Source: Lepus europaeus (lineage: Eukaryota; Chordata; Mammalia; Lagomorpha; Leporidae). From it: DNA of 64,000 nt. Location of the stretch: the NCBI RefSeq assembly GCF_033115175.1, contig NC_084850.1:21049218-21113217 (forward strand). Reading direction: 5' to 3'. Made by a program: the position numbers and the translations under genes. The notes beneath the pieces were generated by a model. The model did no database searches. It was not told where the DNA came from and was given only the letters and a program-made list of their open reading frames with translations. The stretch's first letter is position 1. Each line of letters begins with the position of its first letter. This document shows, in pieces, positions 28,323-40,763 of this stretch.

Positions 28323-28805
28323 AAACAGCTGTCAAAGTTTTATTTAGTCCATCATTCAGAAAATCAATAGAATTATACAAGTGTTTTAAAGAAGCATCTC
28401 CAGAGTCTTGGTATTATAAGTATGACAAATGCAGACATGAGATTGTTCATTTAGATTACAAACCTTGTTTGTGATACACAAACAGTAAAAGAATGTATAA
28501 ACTTTGTTAATGAGCAGAGAAATCATTATCACTCATTATTTAAATGCAGCTTAATTTCATATTTGGTATTGCAAAAAGACTGTAGTCCCTCAGTAATTGT
28601 TGGTCGACAAAATAAAATATTTTATTAAAATAAACAAATAAAATATATGATATTGATAGGGAGTCTTATAGGGCACTGTCTGATGCGATGTCAAATTTTG
28701 CCCCATTGCTAGTTTGAACCATTTTCCAGTGCAAGGATGAAGTAGAGGAATCAAATTCGTCTTTTCATGGTTTTCCTCTCTGTTCATTTTAACAGGTAAG
28801 CTTTT
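28323..28805. other. Unassigned interval
   Basis: AT-rich; nothing recognised. Confidence 0.5.
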
Positions 28806-29191
28806 GCCATTTTTTGTCCATTTTGTGCTGCTGTAACAATATTCACAGACTAGGTAATATATGTAATAGACATTTATTCCTTCACAGTTCTAGAGGCTGT
28901 GAATTACAAGATCAAGTCCCTATGGACTGATACTGTTTGGGTTAAGCCGCTGTTTAGGTTGTTGACATCTCCTATTGGAGTGCCAGTTTGAATTCTGACT
29001 GCTCCTCTTTTGATCCAGCTCCCTACTAATGCTCCTGGAAAGGCAGTGGAAGATGGCCCAAGTACTTGCCCACACCCCCACCCCGCCCAATGTGGTATAC
29101 CCGGATGGAGTTCCTGGCTCTTGGCTTCAGCCTGGCCCAGATATGGATGTTGCTGCCATTTGGATGTTAACCAGGAGATGAAAGATTGATG

Positions 29192-29239
<48 letters not shown>

Positions 29240-29522
29240 ATAAATGATTCTTAAAAGGATCAAATCTCTAGCATCTGATTAGGGCATTCTTGCGGAGATC
29301 TTACATTGTGGAAGACTGAAGGACACAAGAGGTTCAATGCTATGTCCTCGTATGGTGGAAGAAGACAATCTTACAGGCCTTTTTAAAAACAACATTAGTC
29401 CATTCATTGGGGCATTCCCTTCATGACCTAAACACCAAGGCCACACTTCCTTATACTTTCACATTTCAGATTAAGTTTCAAGATGAAATTTGGAAAGGAC
29501 AAAAGTTTTAAGCCATAGCACC
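28806..29522 (+). mobile_element. Ancient mammalian interspersed repeat, split by a SINE
   Basis: Left part has 'gtgctgctgtaacaatattcaca' and 'cacagttctagaggctgtgaa'. Right part has 'cattagtccattcattggggcattccc' and ends 'agttttaagccatagca'. I recognise this as a widespread ancient mammalian repeat but cannot name the family with certainty. Confidence 0.6.
28938..29259 (+). mobile_element. C-SINE nested in ancient repeat
   Basis: 'gggttaagccgctgtttagg' head, body, pure (CT)n at about 29200-29234, then 'ttttaaataaatgattc'. Confidence 0.87.
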
Positions 29523-30133
29523 ATTCACATACTGTGGTTTGCGAGGCTGCATGAGGAGCTGAAGTTGCATCATGTAATAATGTTTTTGATAATGTTTTTG
29601 TTACTCCAAATAAACTAATTTACTTATAATTTTGCCTTTGATAAGTAAAAGTCTTGAAATCAGAAGAAAACTTAAATTGCTTAATGAAATGAAGCTTTAA
29701 TTATTCACAGTATTCTCAAACCAATTGAAGCCCAGATAATAATGAGGTGCCAGTTCCTGGTCTGGTAGTCTGCTTTCCTGGATGAGCACAAAGGACAATG
29801 TGTTAGGCATAGTCACTGTTAAGTATAATCATAGATTCTGTTGAAGTAAGGTGCAAAGTATTTGGAAACAGTTTACATGGCGAAGTAAGAAGTTTATCAT
29901 ATTCCTTGTAATGTTTGTCTGTCTGACCCTGGAGGCAAGTAGAATGGGCAGAGATCTATTGCATGTTATTTAAATGAAGTTGGTAAGCTCTTACACCCAT
30001 CAACCAAAATTCTGTGATTTTCCTTCTCATGTTGAAATGACTCTATTAAGGAACTGTTTGTTGGGCTGTACTAGTTTTATCATACCAAATCTTCCTTCCT
30101 GCTGAAATATCATGTTCTTGTTCTTTTTATAAA
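29523..30133. other. Unassigned interval
   Basis: AT-rich; no recognisable gene or repeat. Confidence 0.5.
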
Positions 30134-30157
30134 ACAAGATTTATTTGAAAGTTGGAG

Positions 30158-30193
<36 letters not shown>

Positions 30194-30435
30194 TGCATTC
30201 ACTGGTTCACTCCCCAGATGGCTACAATGGCCAGGGCTTGGCCAGGCCAAAGATAGGAGTCTGGAAATCAATCTGGGTCTCCCATGTTGGTGGCAGGGGC
30301 CAAACAGTTGGACCATCTTCTGCTGCTTTAGCAGGGAGCTGGATTGGAAGTGGTGCAGCTGAAACAAACCAGTGCCCATATGGGATGCTGGTGTCACAAG
30401 CAGTGGCATTACCCGTCATGCCACAATGCTAACCT
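30134..30435 (-). mobile_element. C-SINE, minus, with (GA)n
   Basis: 'aagatttatttgaaagttggag', a (GA)n run at 30163-30190, reversed body to 'catgccacaatgctaacctc'. Confidence 0.92.
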
Positions 30436-30815
30436 CAACATTGTAAATCCCCTCTTTCTGGTTTTTATACCCTCTTTGCTTAATAATCTAACATGGCAGA
30501 GAGAGGAGGATTCTGTTCTCTTCTTTAGATAGGGGCACTAATGTAATCATTGGATGGTATTGTTTGGATGTTATTTGGCCCTAGCTTTCGTGCAGATGTT
30601 TAAACACCAAAATCATAAATGAATGGTACAAAAAGAGTGGAAATTTCATTAAACTCTGGTGTTTAGGATGTGGAACCTAGCAGGAAATCTTTAGGTTACT
30701 GGCAGTCTGCCTTTGGAAATTAATTCTCATGAAAGCGCTGGAAATAATAGCCTACTTTGGGCCCAACATATCTCCCTACCTCTGGCTAGTCATATGAGTT
30801 TTGCTCTGCAGAGAC
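30436..30815. other. Unassigned interval left of the nested L1
   Basis: Nothing recognised. Confidence 0.45.
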
Positions 30816-30983
30816 TCCATCATTGCCATTTTTTTAAAACTTTTATTTAATGAATATGAATTTCCAAAGTACAGCTTATGGATTACAATGGCCCCCCCCC
30901 ATAACTTCCCTCCCACCCGCAACCCTCCACTTTCCCACTCCCTCTCCCATTCACGTCAAGATTCATTTTCAATTCTCTTTATA

Positions 30984-31304
30984 GGCCAGCGCCATGGCTT
31001 AACAGGCTAATCCTCCACCTTGCTGCGCCAGCACACCAGGTTCTAGTCCCGGTTAGGGCACCGGGTTCTATCCCGGTTGCCCCTCTTTCAGGCCAGCTCT
31101 CTGCTATGGCCCGGGAAGGCAGTGGAGGATGGCCCAAGTCCTTAAGCCCTGCATCCGCATGGGAGACCAGGAGAAGCACCTGGCTCCTGCCTTTGGATCA
31201 GCGTGATGCACCGGCCGCAGCGGCGATTGGAGGGTGAACCAATGGCAAAAAGGAAGACCTTTCTCTCTGTCTCTCTCTCTCACTATCCACTCTGCCATCA
31301 AAAA
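30984..31304 (+). mobile_element. C-SINE, poly-A-tailed subtype, nested in L1 3'UTR, with TSD
   Basis: Head 'ggccagcgccatggcttaacagg', tail 'ctgccatcaaaaaa'. Target duplication AATTCTCTTTATA at 30971-30983 and 31305-31317. Confidence 0.95.
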
Positions 31305-31317
31305 AATTCTCTTTATA

Positions 31318-31700
31318 TACAGAAGATCAGTTTAGTATATATTAACTAAAGATTTCAACAGTTTGCCCTCACATAGCAACACCAAGTGAAAAATACTGTT
31401 GGAGTACTAGTTATAGCATTAAATCACAATGTACAGCACATTAAGGACAGAGATCCTATATGATATTTTAAAAAAATTGATTATTTTTCTGTGCAATTTC
31501 CAATTTAAAACCAAGTTTTTTTCTTCATTTTCAATTATCTTTATATACAGAAGATCGATTCAGTATATACTAAGTAAAGATTTCATCAGTTTGCACCCAC
31601 ACAGAAACACAAAGTGTAAAATACTGTTTCAGTACTAGTTATAGCATTACTTCACATTGGACAACCCATTAAGGACAGATCCCACATGAGACATAAGTAC
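31318..31700 (-). repeat. Tandem duplication within L1 3'UTR
   Basis: Two ~150-bp units ('tatacagaagatcagtttag' at about 31316 and 'tatacagaagatcgattcag' at about 31545, each followed by 'gatttca' and 'actagttatagcatta') are separated by an AT-rich linker. The same two-unit arrangement with the same linker occurs in the nested L1 at 34365-34765; other L1 3' ends here have one unit. Confidence 0.85.
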
Positions 31701-32455
31701 ACAGTGACTCCTGTTGTTGACATAACAATTTGACACTCTTGTTTATGGCGTCAGTAATCTCCCTAGGCTCTAGTCATGAGTTGCCAAGGCTATGGAAGCC
31801 TTTTGGGTTCTCCGACTTCGCTCTTATTCCGACAGGATCATAGTCAAAGTGGAAGTTCTCTCCTCCCTTCAGAGAAAGGTACCTCCTTCTTTTATGGCCC
31901 TGTTCTTTTCACTGGGATCTCACTCACAGAGATCTTTCATTTAGGTCTTCTTTTTTTCAATAGGATGCTGGCCGTGGGTTTTTGATAAATTGCTTTGATT
32001 GTATTGCGGAATGTTCCTTCCATACCCAGTTTGCTTAGAGTTTTCATCATGAAAGAGTGTTGTATTTTATCAAATGCTTTCTCTGCATCTATTGAGATAA
32101 TCATATGCTTTATCTACTACAGTCTGTTAATGTGGTGTATCACGTTGATTGCTTTGCGAACATTGAACCATCCCTGCATACCAGGGATAAATCCCACTTG
32201 GTCTGGGTGGATGATCTTCCTGATGTGTTGTTGCATTCTATTGGCCAGAATTTTATTGAGGATTTTTGCATCTATGTTCATCAGGGATATTGGTCTCTAA
32301 TTCTCTTTCATTGCTGCATCTTTTTCTGGCTTAGGAATTAAAGTGATGCTGGCTTCACAGAAAGAATTTGGGAGGATTCCCTCTTTTTTGATTGTTCTGA
32401 ATAGTTTGAGAAGAATTGGAGTTAGTTCTTCTTTAAATGTCTGGTAGAGAAGCCT

Positions 32456-33440
32456 GAAGCAAGACCCCTACCTTTCACCTTATACAAAAATTCACTCAAC
32501 ATGGATTAAAGACTTAAATCTACTACCCGAAACCATCAAATTGTTAGAGAGCATTGGAGAAACCCTGCAAGATATAGGTACAGGCAAAGACTTCTTGGAG
32601 AAGACCCCAGGAGCACAGGCAGTCAAAACCAAAATTAACATTTGGGATTGTATCAAATTGAGAGGTTTCTGTACTTCAAAAGAAACAGTCAGGAAAGTGA
32701 AGAGGCAACCGACAGAATGGGAAAAAATATTTGCAAACTATACTACAGATAAAGGGTTGATAACCAGAATCTACAAAGAAATCAAGAAAATCCACAACAA
32801 CAGAACAAACAACCCACTTAAGAGATGGGCCAAGGACCTCAATAGACATTTTTCGAAAGAGGAAATCCAAATGGCCAACAGGAACATGAAAAAATGTTCA
32901 AGACAACTAGCAATCAGAGAAATGCAAATCAAAACCACAATGAGGTTTCACCTCACCCCGGTTAGAATGGCTCACATTCAGAAATCTACCAACAATAGAT
33001 GCTGGTGAGGATGTGGGGAAAAAGGGACACTAACCCACTGTTGGTGGGAATGCAAACTGGTTAAGCCACTATGGAAGTCAGTCTGGAGATTCCTCAGAAA
33101 CCTGAACATAACCCTACCATACAACCCAACCATCCCACTCCTTGGAATTTACCCAAAGGAAATTAATTTGGCTAATAAAAAAGCCATCTGCACATTAATG
33201 TTTATTGCAGCTCAATTCACAATAGCTAAAACCTGGAACCAACCCAAATGCCCATCAACAGTAGACTGGATAAAGAAATTATGGGACATGTACTCCATAG
33301 AATACTATACAGCAGTAAGAAACAATGAAACCCAGTCATTTGCAACAAGATGGAGGAATCTGGAAAACATCATGCTGAGTGAATTAAGCCAGTCCCAAAG
33401 AGACAAATATCATTTGTTTTCCCTGATCGGCGACAACTGA
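32456..33440 (+). pseudogene. L1 ORF2 C-terminal fragment
   Basis: Open pieces at 32541-33008 and 33168-33440 in different frames. The C-terminal end reads NIMLSELSQSQRDKYHLFSL and closes with TGA at 33438-33440. The region carries no endonuclease or reverse transcriptase catalytic site. Confidence 0.92.
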
Positions 33441-34364
33441 GCACCAAAGGGGAAACCTGTTGAAGTGAAATGGACACAATAAGAAACAATGACCTGATCA
33501 GCTCTTGTCCTGACTCTAGATGTACAATGTAATACTTTATCCTTTTTAGTATTTGTTGTTGTTGTTGTTCTAGTACTAATGGTTGAACTCTATAATTAAC
33601 ACACAATTATTCTTAGGTGTTTACATTTTAACTGAAAAGTGATCCCTGTTAAATTTAAGAGTGGAAAAAGAGAGGGAGGAGATGTACAATTTGGGTCATG
33701 CACAATCAAACTTGCCCCAAATGATGGAGTTAGAAATGTACCAGGGGATTCCAATACAATCCCATCAAGGTGGCATGTACCAATGCCATCTCACTAGTCC
33801 AAGTGATCAATTTCAGTTCACAACCGATGGCTCTGATAGGTCTAAGAATCAAAGGGATCACACAAACAAGACTAGTGTCTGCTAATACTAACTGATAGAA
33901 TCAAAAAGGGAGAGAAAGATCCAAGATGGGAAGCGGGATACACAGCAGACTCATAGAATGGCAGATGTCCTAAACAACACTCTGGCCTCAGAATCATCCC
34001 TTAAGGCATTCGGATCTGGCTGAAGAGCCCATGAGAGTATTGTAGGCATGGAAAGCCAAGATACCATGGAAAAGAAAAAAAAAGAAGAAGAAGACCTCAA
34101 TGAAAGATCTCTGTGAGTGAGATCCCAGTGGAAAGAACGGGGCCATCAAAGAAGGAGGTACCTTTCTCTGAAGGGAGGAGAGAACTTCCACTTTGACTAT
34201 GACCCTATCAGAATAAGATCGAAGTCGGTGAACTCTGAAGGCTTCCATAGCCCTGGCAACTCATAACTAGAGCCTAGGGAGATTACTGACGCCATGAACA
34301 GGAGTGTCACATTGTTAAGTCAGCAACAGGAGTCACTGTGTACTTACATCCCATGTGGGATCTG

Positions 34365-34765
34365 TCCTTAATGTGTTGTCTAATGTGAAGTGATGCTATA
34401 ACTAGTACTGAAACAGTATAGTTACACTTTGTGTTTCTGCGTGGGTACAAACTGATGTGATCTTTACTAATTATATACTGAATCGATCTTCTATATATAA
34501 AGATAATTGGAAATGAAAAAAAAACCTGGTGTTAAATTGGAAATGGCATAGAAAATTAATTAATTTTTAAAAAAATATTATGTAGGATCTCTGTCTTTAA
34601 TGTGCTGTACACTCTTATTTAATGCTATAATTAGTACTCCAACAATATATTTTTTTCACTTTGTGTTGCTATATGGGGGCAAACTGTTGAAATCGTTACT
34701 TAATATATACTAAACTGATCTTCTGTATATAAAGAGAATTGAAAATGAATCATGATGTGATTGGA
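34365..34765 (+). repeat. Tandem duplication within 3'UTR of nested L1
   Basis: Units at about 34365-34517 and 34588-34745 share 'ctataa-tagtact', 'cactttgtgt' and 'gatcttct-tatataaag', separated by a linker with 'ggtgttaaattggaaatgg'. This matches the arrangement in the host element. Confidence 0.85.
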
Positions 34766-36419
34766 AGGGGCGAGGGAACGGGAAAGGGGAGGGTTGTGGG
34801 TGGGAGGGAAGTTTTGGGAGGGGGAAGCCATTGTAACCCATAAGCTGTATTTGGAAATTTATATTCATTAAATAAAAGTTTAATTTAAAAAAATAATAAT
34901 AATATAAATGTCTGGTAGAATTCAGCAGTGAATCCCTCTGGTCCTGGGCTTTTCTTTGTTGGGAGGGCCTTTATTACTGTTTCAATTTCTGTGTCGGTTA
35001 TGGGTCTGTTTAGGTTTTCTATGTCTTCCTGGTTCAATTTAGGTAGGTTGCATGTGTCCAGGAATCTGTCCATTTCTGATAGATTTCCCTGTTTGCTGGC
35101 ATACAAGTCCTTGTAGCAATTTCTGATGATTCTTTTTATTTCTGTGGTGTCTGTTGTTACGTTTCCCTTTTTAATCTCTGATTGTATTGATTTGGGTCTT
35201 TTCTTTTTTTAGTTAGTTGGGCCAATGGGGTGTCAATTTTGTTTATTTTTTCAAAAAACCAGCTACTCATTTGGCTGATTTTTTGTAATTTTTTTTGATT
35301 CAATCCTGTCGATTTCTTCTTTGATTTTAATTATTTCTCTTCTCCTACTAGATTTGGGTCTGGTTTGCTGCAGATTTTCTAGATCCTTGAGATGTGTTGA
35401 AAGCTCATTTATTTGGTGCCTTTCCAATTTCTTGATGTAGGCACCTATTGCTATAAACTTTTCTCTAACACTGCTTTTGCTGTATCCCATAAGTTTTGGT
35501 ATGTTGTGCTGTTATCCTCATTTACTTCCAGAAAATTTTTGATTTCTCTTTTGATTTCTTCTATGACCCATTGTTCATTCAGGAGCATGTTGTTCAATCT
35601 CCATGTGTTTGCACGTGCTCTAGGGATTCCTGAGTTGCCAATTTCTAACTTCATTCCTTTATGGTCTGAGAAGCTGCATCATATGATTCTAATTCTTTTG
35701 AATTTGCTAAGACTTGCTTTATGGCCTAATATGTGGTCAATCCTAGAGAAGGTTCCATGTATTGCTGAGAAGAATGTAAATGCTTTAAGTAGGATGAAAA
35801 GTTCTGTAGATATCTGTTAGATCCATTTTGGCAATAGTGTCATTTAAATCTACTGTTTCCTTGTTGATCTTCTGTTCTGTTGATCTGTCTATCTCTGAGA
35901 GTGGGGTATTGAAATCCCCCAGTACTATTGTATTGGGGTCTAAGTCTCCCTTTAGGTCCCTTAACAAGTCTTTTAAATAAACCGGTGCCCTGTAATTAGG
36001 TGCATATACATTGATAATCGTTATATCTTCCTGTTGAATGGATTCCTTAATCACTATATAGTGCCCCTCTTTGTCTCTCTTAACAGTTTTTGTGGTAAAG
36101 TTTATTTTGTCTAATATTAAGATGGCTACGCCCGCTCTTTTTTCATTTCTGTTTTCATGGTATATCTTTTTCCAGCATTTCAATTTCAGTCTGTATGTGT
36201 CTTTGTTGGAAAGATGAGTTTCTTGTAAGCAGCAAAAAGATGGGTTTTGTTCCTTAACCCAGTCAGCCAATCTGTGCCTTTTAACTGGACCATTCAGGCC
36301 ATTAACGTCTGTGACTATTGATAAGTAGTAACTTTGCCCTGCCATTTTCCCAAAGATATTTTCTAACATATGCTTTGAACTTCTTGTGATCTTTTGCTGT
36401 GAGGTTTCCTTCCTTTACC

Positions 36420-37442
36420 TTCTTTCATACTGATGACCATGTTTCTATGTTTCTCTGTGTAACACATCTTTAAAGCATCTTTTGCAGGGCTGGACGAGAG
36501 GCGACAAATTCTTTCAATTTCTGTTTGCTATGAAAGGTCTTAATTTCACCTTCATTCACAAATGAGAGCTTTGCAGGAGATAATATTCTGGGCTGGCAGT
36601 TTTTCTCTCTTAGTACCTGGGCTATATCTAACCATTCCCTCCTAGCTTGTAGGGTTTCTGATGAGAAGTCAGCTGTGAGTCTAATTGGAGATCCTCTGAT
36701 AGTAATCTAACGTTTCTCTCTTGCACATTTTAGGATCTTTTCTTTATGTTTCACTGTGGTGAGTTTGATTACAACATGTCGTGGTGTGGCTCTCTTTTGG
36801 TCATGTTTATTAGGGGTTCTATGAGCTTCCTGTAGTAAGATGTCTCTGTCCTTCTCCAAACCTGGGAAATTTTCTGCTAGGATCTCACTAAAAAGGCCTT
36901 CTAATCCTTTCTCCCTCTCCGTCCCTTCAGGAACTCCTAGAACCCAAATGTTGGGTTTGTTAATAGTATCAGTAGATTCCCAACAATATTTTTTAGATTT
37001 CTAATTTCCTCTTCTTTGGTTTGACTGTATACTTTCCTGTGCTCTGTCTCCTAAGTCCAATATTCTGTCTTCTGCTTCACCCATTCTGTTTTTAAGGCTC
37101 TCTAATGTGTTTGTCATTTGATCTATTGAGTTCTTCATTTCATTATGGTTTCTCGTCACTATCACAGTTTCTTGTTCTACTAGTTATTTCATTTCATTTT
37201 GATTCCTCCTTGATATTTCATTTTCGCACAAGAGATTTTCTATCTTGTCCATTAAGGATTTCTGTAGTTCAAGAATTTGTTTTTGAGAACTTCTTAATGT
37301 TCTTATAAGTTTTTTGAGATCTGCTTCTTGCATTTCTTTTATCTCATCATCTTCATAATCTTGAATTGGGGTCTTTTTCATTTGGGGGCATCATAGTGTC
37401 TTCCTTGCTCTTGTTACCTCGGTTTCTGCATTTGTTTGACAT
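36420..37442 (-). pseudogene. L1 ORF1 remnant
   Basis: ATG at 37442 (MSNKCRNR). Coiled-coil part open at 37184-37381 (LRSSQKQILELQKSLMDKIE). Downstream RNA-binding and C-terminal parts are recognisable but frameshifted. Confidence 0.87.
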
Positions 37443-37618
37443 TGTGGAGATATTCTTTGGTTTCTTCACTGTGGTGATCTTTGTCATAATACTATGATTC
37501 TAGATTAGGTGGACTGTCTGCTTTTGATGGATTCTTAGAGGCTGTGATGGTTGTGGCCATAGAGCTCTGTTTGGTTCTTCAGGGTTAAGGGTGTGCCATA
37601 GGTGACTCACCCAGATTG

Positions 37619-37658
<40 letters not shown>

Positions 37659-38446
37659 TTTGACTCAGTTGGGAAGTAATTCCACACAGCTGAGTGGAAT
37701 TGAGGGTGGTTGATGTATGAAATCTGGCCCCTGTCGGTATTCAGCTGATCTACCTCTGGGACCACACAAAGAGTTTATGCAGCCCTCAGTGTGGTCTCAA
37801 ATTTCTCCACAGTCTCTCACCAGGTTGCCAAGGTTACCGAGTTTGTGTACTCGGTGAGTTCTCTCGCCTCCCCCCCTCAGATTTTCAGTCTCATTTCATT
37901 AGCTCACACTTTCACTAGGTCCTAACCTTCTGTTATTTCTCCCCACCAGAGTCAGGTTTTTCTGCTTGGCTAATGGCGGGCACCCCTTTACATACGTAAA
38001 ATGGCACCTGCTCTTTGTCTTGCTCGGCTTTGTAAGGTGAGAGAGAGGCTAGTGTCCGTGTCGGTTCCCCTTATTTATTCGTTTTTTTTCCCTCTCCTCC
38101 AGTCAGCCTGGTGAACTTTCCCCAGTTCGGCTTCAGGCCTCGTTCCCTCTAGGCTCTTTCTGCCTTTCCCTGCCAATGTCTTGGGTTACCGAGGTTTTTG
38201 TCTCACCTCCTCTTCCAGCACTGGCGCGCAGACTCTGCAGCTCGGCTTCCACGCGTTGGGCGAGCTTGCTCTCCCCGTACGTCCTCCGTGTCACATCCAC
38301 TAGATCTGGAAGAGTTTCTTCTGCAATTTTTTCCTGAGCCTTTTCCTGAGGCTACAGTGACTCCACTTTTATTAAACTATCTTTTCCCTGACTATCGGTG
38401 TGCGCCCTCACTATTCTGCCATCTTGGCTCTGCCTCTGGTTCTGTT
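37443..38446 (-). promoter_or_regulatory. L1 5'UTR / internal promoter region
   Basis: Aligns with 45483-46387 and 3494-4515. Holds a (CT)n run at 37621-37660 and GC-richer sequence to the 5' tip, which carries about 20 extra bases beyond 'ccatcttggc' before the target duplication. Confidence 0.75.
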
Positions 38447-38463
38447 TCCATCATTGCCATTTT

Positions 38464-39159
38464 ACCACTCCTCCAGAGGCCAAAGAAATGGTGCCACTCA
38501 ATCTTGGATTTGAACCTGCAAAACTGAGCTAAATAAACCATTCCTCCTTAAAAAATTAGTTGCCTCAGCTTTTTCATTGTAGTAATGCAAAGCTAATACA
38601 TGATAGAATTCACCCTCATTATCTCATGTAAAGTTAATGATTACTCCTGGCCACACCTCCAAATACCATCACATTTAAAAATTACGGCTTAATCACATGA
38701 ATTTGGGATAAGAGAGAAGCATAAACATTCAGGTCATAGTAATTAGTGCGCTTTCAGTTATTGTTCTCTAATTTAGAAATCTATTCTATCCCCCTACAGG
38801 AACTCATATTTCCAGAGTCCAAATTGAGTATCAAAGAAAGGAAAAAGATAGGCCCATAATGACAAAAGGAAGATGCAAGAAAACACGATTAACCTTTTGG
38901 GAGGTGATTGGGGCCAATATTAATCTGAAACCTATAATTAAGATAAAGTTCACAAATTGTGTGGACACATGCATAAAATTTTTAATATGGGAAATGCAGG
39001 CATAGAGGTTACAATGTAGCCTCTAAGTGGTGTAATGTCCTAAGACCTTGAACTCTGGGGTAATCTTGATAGACATAACTTCTATTAATTGTAATTTTCA
39101 CACAGCTTTTTGGTGAACACTGGTCAAGGTTTTCTTAAACTCATTCTTCAGGGAACAGA
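38464..39159. other. Unassigned interval
   Basis: No recognisable gene or repeat. Confidence 0.5.
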
Positions 39160-39308
39160 ATCTTGATGTGAATGGAAGGGGAGAAAGAGTGGAAAAGGGG
39201 AGGGTTGCGGGTGGGAGGGAAGTTATGGGAGGGGAGCCATTGTAGTCCATAAGCTGTACTTTGGAAATTTATATTCATTAAATAAAAGATAAAAATAATA
39301 ATAATAAT
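39160..39308 (+). mobile_element. L1 3' end fragment, plus
   Basis: G-rich 3'UTR stretch 'gggagggttgcgggtgggagg' followed by 'taaataaaagataaaaataa'. Only the last ~150 bases are present. Confidence 0.9.
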
Positions 39309-39330
39309 TTCAAGATCTGTGAGGGAGGGG

Positions 39331-39440
39331 CCAGCATTGTGGTTCAGCATGTTAAGCCACTGCTTGGAAAAGATACTGGTATCCCACATCAGAGTGGTGG
39401 TTGGAGCCTGGCTGCTCTGCTTCTGATCCAGCCCCCTGCC
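39331..39440 (+). mobile_element. C-SINE head fragment
   Basis: 'ggggccagcattgtggttcagc' through 'gatccagccccctgcc', then the SINE stops; 3' part missing. Confidence 0.8.
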
Positions 39441-40763
39441 AAATGATTTTTATAAGCCCTTATGTATGAAGTTTTTTAACCCTTTGTGATATTTCAGCAA
39501 GAATATTCTGAGTTTTAACATTTTGAGTTTTTATGTGGTTATCTAATATGCATTGTTGCTATCCATAAAAGGGTAATAATCACATGATATTTTTTGTAGT
39601 TTTTCATATTTCATGTTTCACCTTTACATTTTAAAATTCATGTATACTTTTTTGTTTAACTTATTCATCTGAAATATTTTTATGCATACAAATGCATTTT
39701 TAAACTGATAGGGTTTTTTTAACATCTTTCATTGAATGATTTTTATTGACTTGTGAAGTATGGGTTGTCTGCATTTCCTTTTGTGTATTATGACCCCTTC
39801 TGGCCTGATGTCACTCCTGGTTTCCCTACACACTGCACTTTTCCTGAAACCTAGTGTCATATCCTGTGGTGGAGATAGTGCTGGTGATGTCATTGCTTCA
39901 AGGAGGCACTTAACCCAGATTTAGTGGTGAGATCCACCTGCCATAGCTGAAAGCTTTTCCTTCAAACTTAGTTCAACCTCCCCTATCAGACACATTCCAA
40001 CCATATGGTATTTGTATTAGGCCAGTAACTAGTGTATGGAATACTTTGTCATGCAGGCCTGAAATATTGTAATACTCCCAATATCATGAATCCAACTCCA
40101 TTCATGAACAACAGAATCAGTCCTAGGCTAGATGTATATGTCTGGGGGGAACTGATTAGACACTTTGCTCATACTTCACTTTCCCTGTTGCTAGTAGACT
40201 TGGTGTGAGGATTTAGTTACCATATTTATAGGTTTGTCCTTTTGGGTCAAACACTAGCCCACTTTTAGTGATATTGTTTTGTATTATTTTTGGGACTTAG
40301 ACACCTCCTAGAAATATGAAACTCATGAAGTACCATATGAGACTTAACTTTGCACTGACTACTACATTTTTTTCTGTTCTCTGGACAATCCTACTTAATT
40401 CCTTGTACCCAATGGAGGAGGACAGAAAACAATCCTTCCTAACATTTGACAGCAACTGGCAAGAGCAATAAGCAAATGGCATCCTCAGACTAGATATTAT
40501 AGTGGAGGCTGACCATTAGAATAATCCTGGTCTTAGAGAACAGAAAGCAATTGTCTTAGAAATGACTAAGACATTGTATTGCATTGAAAAGTCCATGTCA
40601 TCTGAACAATTACCCTGCTGAAAAGGAGAGAGAATATTTTGCTGCAAATGATAGTTACCATCCTTCCCAGCAGTAGCCATAGCTTCAGGATAAACACATC
40701 ATGACTTCCAAGTTATCACTCTGGTGGAGACCAAAATATTATTGCTTCAACCTTAAAGGTGGC
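39441..40763. other. Unassigned AT-rich interval
   Basis: No recognisable gene or young repeat. Confidence 0.5.

Larger units (their letters stand above)
32449..34904 (+). mobile_element. LINE-1, plus strand, 5'-truncated, nested in the minus-strand L1
   Basis: Target duplication TAAATGTCTGGTAGA at 32434-32448 and 34905-34919. Contains the ORF2 C-terminal end (to 33440), a 3'UTR with the duplicated unit, and the G-rich stretch at about 34765-34830, then 'taaataaaagtttaa' and an A-rich tail. Confidence 0.96.
31955..36369 (-). pseudogene. L1 ORF2 remnant, interrupted by nested L1
   Basis: Starts at 36369. 35785-36369 is an open 194-codon endonuclease block with LQETH, NVYAPN and an intact GDFNTPLS. 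Frames then break (35451-35654, 35263-35490, 34885-35106) and the coding region is split at 34904/32449 by the nested L1. It resumes at 32433 with the reverse transcriptase N-terminal part (VGFIPG region) and ends at about 31955 before the catalytic box. Confidence 0.92.
30833..38446 (-). mobile_element. LINE-1, minus strand, full 5' end, internally deleted, with two nested insertions
   Basis: Perfect 17-bp target duplication TCCATCATTGCCATTTT at 30816-30832 and 38447-38463. From the 5' end: 5'UTR, ORF1, ORF2 to just before the reverse transcriptase catalytic region, then a jump at about 31952 into the 3'UTR and poly-A (T-run at 30831). The element therefore lacks the ORF2 C-terminal half and the start of the 3'UTR. 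A SINE (30984-31304) and a second L1 (32449-34904) sit inside it. Confidence 0.96.
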
